Origin: Morinoia aosen
Taxonomy: Eukaryota; Arthropoda; Malacostraca; Amphipoda; Talitridae
Direction: 5' to 3'
Assembly: GCA_030386875.1 (NCBI GenBank)
Contig: CM059567.1
Coordinates: 81,399,130-81,463,129 of the forward strand
Length of the DNA: 64,000 nt
Every line of letters starts with the position of its first letter. The stretch's first letter is position 1. The translations under genes and the position numbers were made by a program. A model generated the notes under the pieces. The model did no database searches. It was not told where the DNA came from and was given only the letters and a program-made list of their open reading frames with translations. Of the stretch, positions 61,473 to 64,000 are shown piece after piece.

Positions 61473-64000
61473 GTAATGTCTTCCTTCTGTTGTTCTTGTG
61501 TCGTACCTTGGTGCGTGTTACTGCTGATACTTAGTTGTCTCCGTGGTGCGTGTCTCTGCTGCTACTTTATTGTCTGTGTGGTGCATGTTACTGCTGCTAC
61601 TGTATTGTCTCTGTGGTGCATGTCTTTGCTGCTACTTTGTTGTCTGTGGTGCAATTCTCGGCTCCTGCTTTATTATCTCCGTGGTGCTTATGTCTGTTGC
61701 TACTTAAGTGTTATCAAAGCTCTGTTAATTTGCTCAACTCACTTGATTAGCCAGATATTTCAACCAGACTTGGAGTTCATGCTAATTCTGTGCTGGTAAC
61801 ATTGAGCTCTGATTGTGCAAGATTGCTTGATAACTATTGACTAAGTAACATTATTCTTGGAATAATGTGTCTATTAGTCGTATCAAAAGCTCTTTAAAAT
61901 GATTTCGTTTTGTTGAATTCTAGTTTAAATTCTTGAAAATGTGCTAATGTATCAATTTAAAAACCTTAATTACGTGAAGTGTTCTTTTCTATTTGCCTTT
62001 CATCGTGTCATTTCGTAGATAAGTCAATTCTATTTTTTACGTGACCACCTGTGACCCGTTGTGTCTGGTTGTTTTTGTTAATAATTCTGCAACGTAGAAA
62101 TTAACAATTTTGCATTTTGCACTGGTTTAATAAATCAGACTTAAGTTGTACAGTTTTATCAAATGTTAGCTTGAGAGTCAATGGCAAAATCTTTCGTGAA
62201 ATGAAAATTTATTACAAAACCTTATCCTTAATACTGCGTAAAGTTAGATAAAGAAGAACGTGAGCATCTCCTTATGTATGTTATTGAAAAAATTCAATTA
62301 TCGACGCATTGAAAAATTCAATTTCCGGCTGTGTGAAAAGTGAAGTTGATTTTTCCCCTATGCTATTTCTAAGAGCAGGGTGTTCTATTTCCTCATATCT
62401 TATCACTAAAACAGCGTTTAATTTTACTCTATATTGTTACTGATTATTCTTTATATATAAGGAAATTATACAATTATTTGCATGACCACTCTGTGATTAG
62501 GTTTCGATTTTGAAATTAAAGTGCTGAGTCTAACTTCACTCTTCAGTTTCACAGTTTTCCTTGTCGGAAACCTCGATTTTAGAGTGTTTTAAATTTTTTC
62601 CAGTTGACCCGAGGAGGAAATTTATCGAGTATTTATTCTATAAACTTTTGATTTAATATATCGTGAATGATTGTTATTAAAAGCTCAATTGAGCTAGCTT
62701 TTTCAAAAATAAATCTGCACTCATTAAGTTCTTTAATTAGTGTTATGCACCACACATGGTCAACATTTTATCTTAAATAGATAAGAATGAAACAGTCGTC
62801 AATAAAAATATACGCCACATAGAGCAACTATTTCATCTTAAATAGAAAGGAATGTGTCTTCCTGCGATTATCATTTACGTTTTAACAGAAAGAAGACCTA
62901 ATGCAAAATTCATTTAGTCATCAAGAGTATTATATTCACTGATATTATGAAGCATGGTGCAATTTTGCAGAAATCCGCCGTTTTCCAAGCAGCCTGAAAA
63001 GCATTGACTCGTCGTACCAACGACAACTTCAAAATTACGTCTACGTTGACCTTGGAATTTGTCTATTTGCTTGTAAGTTTGTTATAAGCCTGACCTCTCA
63101 GCATCACTTGATGGAAAGGTGCAGACGAGAATGAGCACTCGAATGGATTCAATCTCGCCTCTTAAAGCGACGACCTTTACCGCATTGCTTGTTTTCTTAT
63201 TTACGAGTGAAGTATGAGTCAGTTTTGAGTTATTGAAGAAATGATCCTAAGTGAGACCGTGTTTTACCCGGTGCCTTTAATACTGGTGATAATTACCTCT
63301 TGCATCACTGCTTTAAGTTGCTCAAATATCAACCCGGACATGTGTCACCTTTAGTAATTTCGATTTTTTACTTGGTAATCTTACTTCTCATGAACTCTCT
63401 CATTCTCACACACGCACGCAATTTACTTCATGCATCGATCCCTGCTTCAAAATGTATCATAATAACCGTGAAATTGTTACGTTTATTTTGGAAGCACACC
63501 TTGTACTAGCAATCAACATGGATGCAATCAACTGTTGCCACTACTTGAGCCTCCTGATCTGGCGAGCACTGTTGAGAGTCTGCGTAGTGGCATAACAAAA
63601 CGAAGGGAACTGCAACAAAAATAATCCCAGCTTAAACCTTGGCGGCCCTACTGCTGTTTCATTTGAGACAACTCTTGGAGCATGTTTTGGTTCAACGGAG
63701 TGTGTTTAACTTTCATTGCATGAGTTCCTTAACCTCGGATCTTTTGATTGTCATCATGCTGGAATGACTGTTCATTCTTCTCACAATTATAAGGATTCTC
63801 CTTTCAAATCAATCGCACTGTTTCTACATTGAAATGGCTTAACTTGATTTTTTTTTAGAGAATATCACTCCTCGACCACTCTCACTCTCATCTGTTGAAG
63901 ACATGACTTCACGATAATTTCAAATCAGCTTAGTGTTATACATTAAACATAGATTTTAAAATCTCCAGTAAATAACACTTAGGCTTAAATGACCAGCGTC
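61473..64000 (+). other. NOS1AP intron 3, 5' part (runs off the window)
   Basis: Begins gtaatg. The first ~240 bp hold a 35-bp minisatellite. The remainder to the window end is AT-rich, with no fourth NOS1AP exon and no recognisable gene. Confidence 0.8.
61501..61710. repeat. 35-bp minisatellite just after NOS1AP exon 3
   Basis: About six diverged units. The GGTG anchor recurs at 61510, 61545, 61580, 61615, 61648 and 61683, so the period is 35 (once 33). Unit content is like GTGGTGCATGT, CTGCTGCTACTTT and ATTGTCTC. It begins 28 bp after the exon 3 donor and keeps the exon frame open. Confidence 0.85.

Noticed and set aside
61473-64000. Search for NOS1AP exon 4
   Set aside because: No sequence encoding the conserved HPIYRIFYVSHDS-like segment before the window end.
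1-64000. CRISPR array, rRNA, bacterial-type operon or virus-like gene cluster
   Set aside because: No regularly spaced repeats with unique spacers, no rRNA-like sequence and no gene cluster; the sequence is typical eukaryotic intronic and intergenic DNA.

Overview
The window is arthropod-like nuclear DNA, probably from an insect: AT-rich, intron-dominated, with no operons and no long open frames. One host gene is recognisable, the insect-type homologue of NOS1AP/CAPON, the PTB-domain adaptor of neuronal nitric oxide synthase. Three coding exons lie on the plus strand at 50531-50644, 56106-56177 and 61377-61472. They join in phase 0 to give the first 94 residues, which is the first part of the PTB domain. 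The rest of the gene lies beyond the right edge. Introns 1 and 2 are 5.46 and 5.20 kb. A likely 5'-UTR acceptor at 50206/50207 implies at least one further non-coding exon upstream, so part or all of positions 1-50206 could be 5' intron; this is inference.

Layout. 1-17 kb is non-coding with a mariner relic at 2.05-3.09 kb and a short internally deleted mariner at 12.1-12.6 kb. At 17.0-17.7 kb lie a tRNA-type SINE and a copy of a second SINE-like family (called SINE-B here). 19.0-26.05 kb holds three copies of one ~1.7 kb hAT transposon: a solo copy, and an inverted pair in which one copy has inserted into another. All have 8-bp target duplications, and all share the same two stop codons in the transposase C-terminus. 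26.9-27.3 kb is a 25-bp minisatellite. 27.9-28.8 kb has a piggyBac-like MITE candidate and another SINE-B copy. 28.8-50.2 kb is mostly unique non-coding DNA with a twin CRE site, a cluster of GACGC palindromes, a decayed mobile-type protein with a recent 102-bp tandem duplication, two further SINE-B copies, a weak mariner remnant and small GC-rich islands. From 50.2 kb to the end is the NOS1AP locus, with a mariner relic and a SINE-B copy in intron 2 and a 35-bp minisatellite starting 28 bp after exon 3.

The host gene and the mobile DNA do not form a functional system. The window is a regulatory and intronic landscape shaped by several transposon families. The least ordinary things seen are the self-nested hAT family that spread as an already broken element, and an unrecognised short retroposon family present five times in 64 kb, one copy with a perfect 16-bp target duplication. 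I found no evidence of a new multi-gene system.
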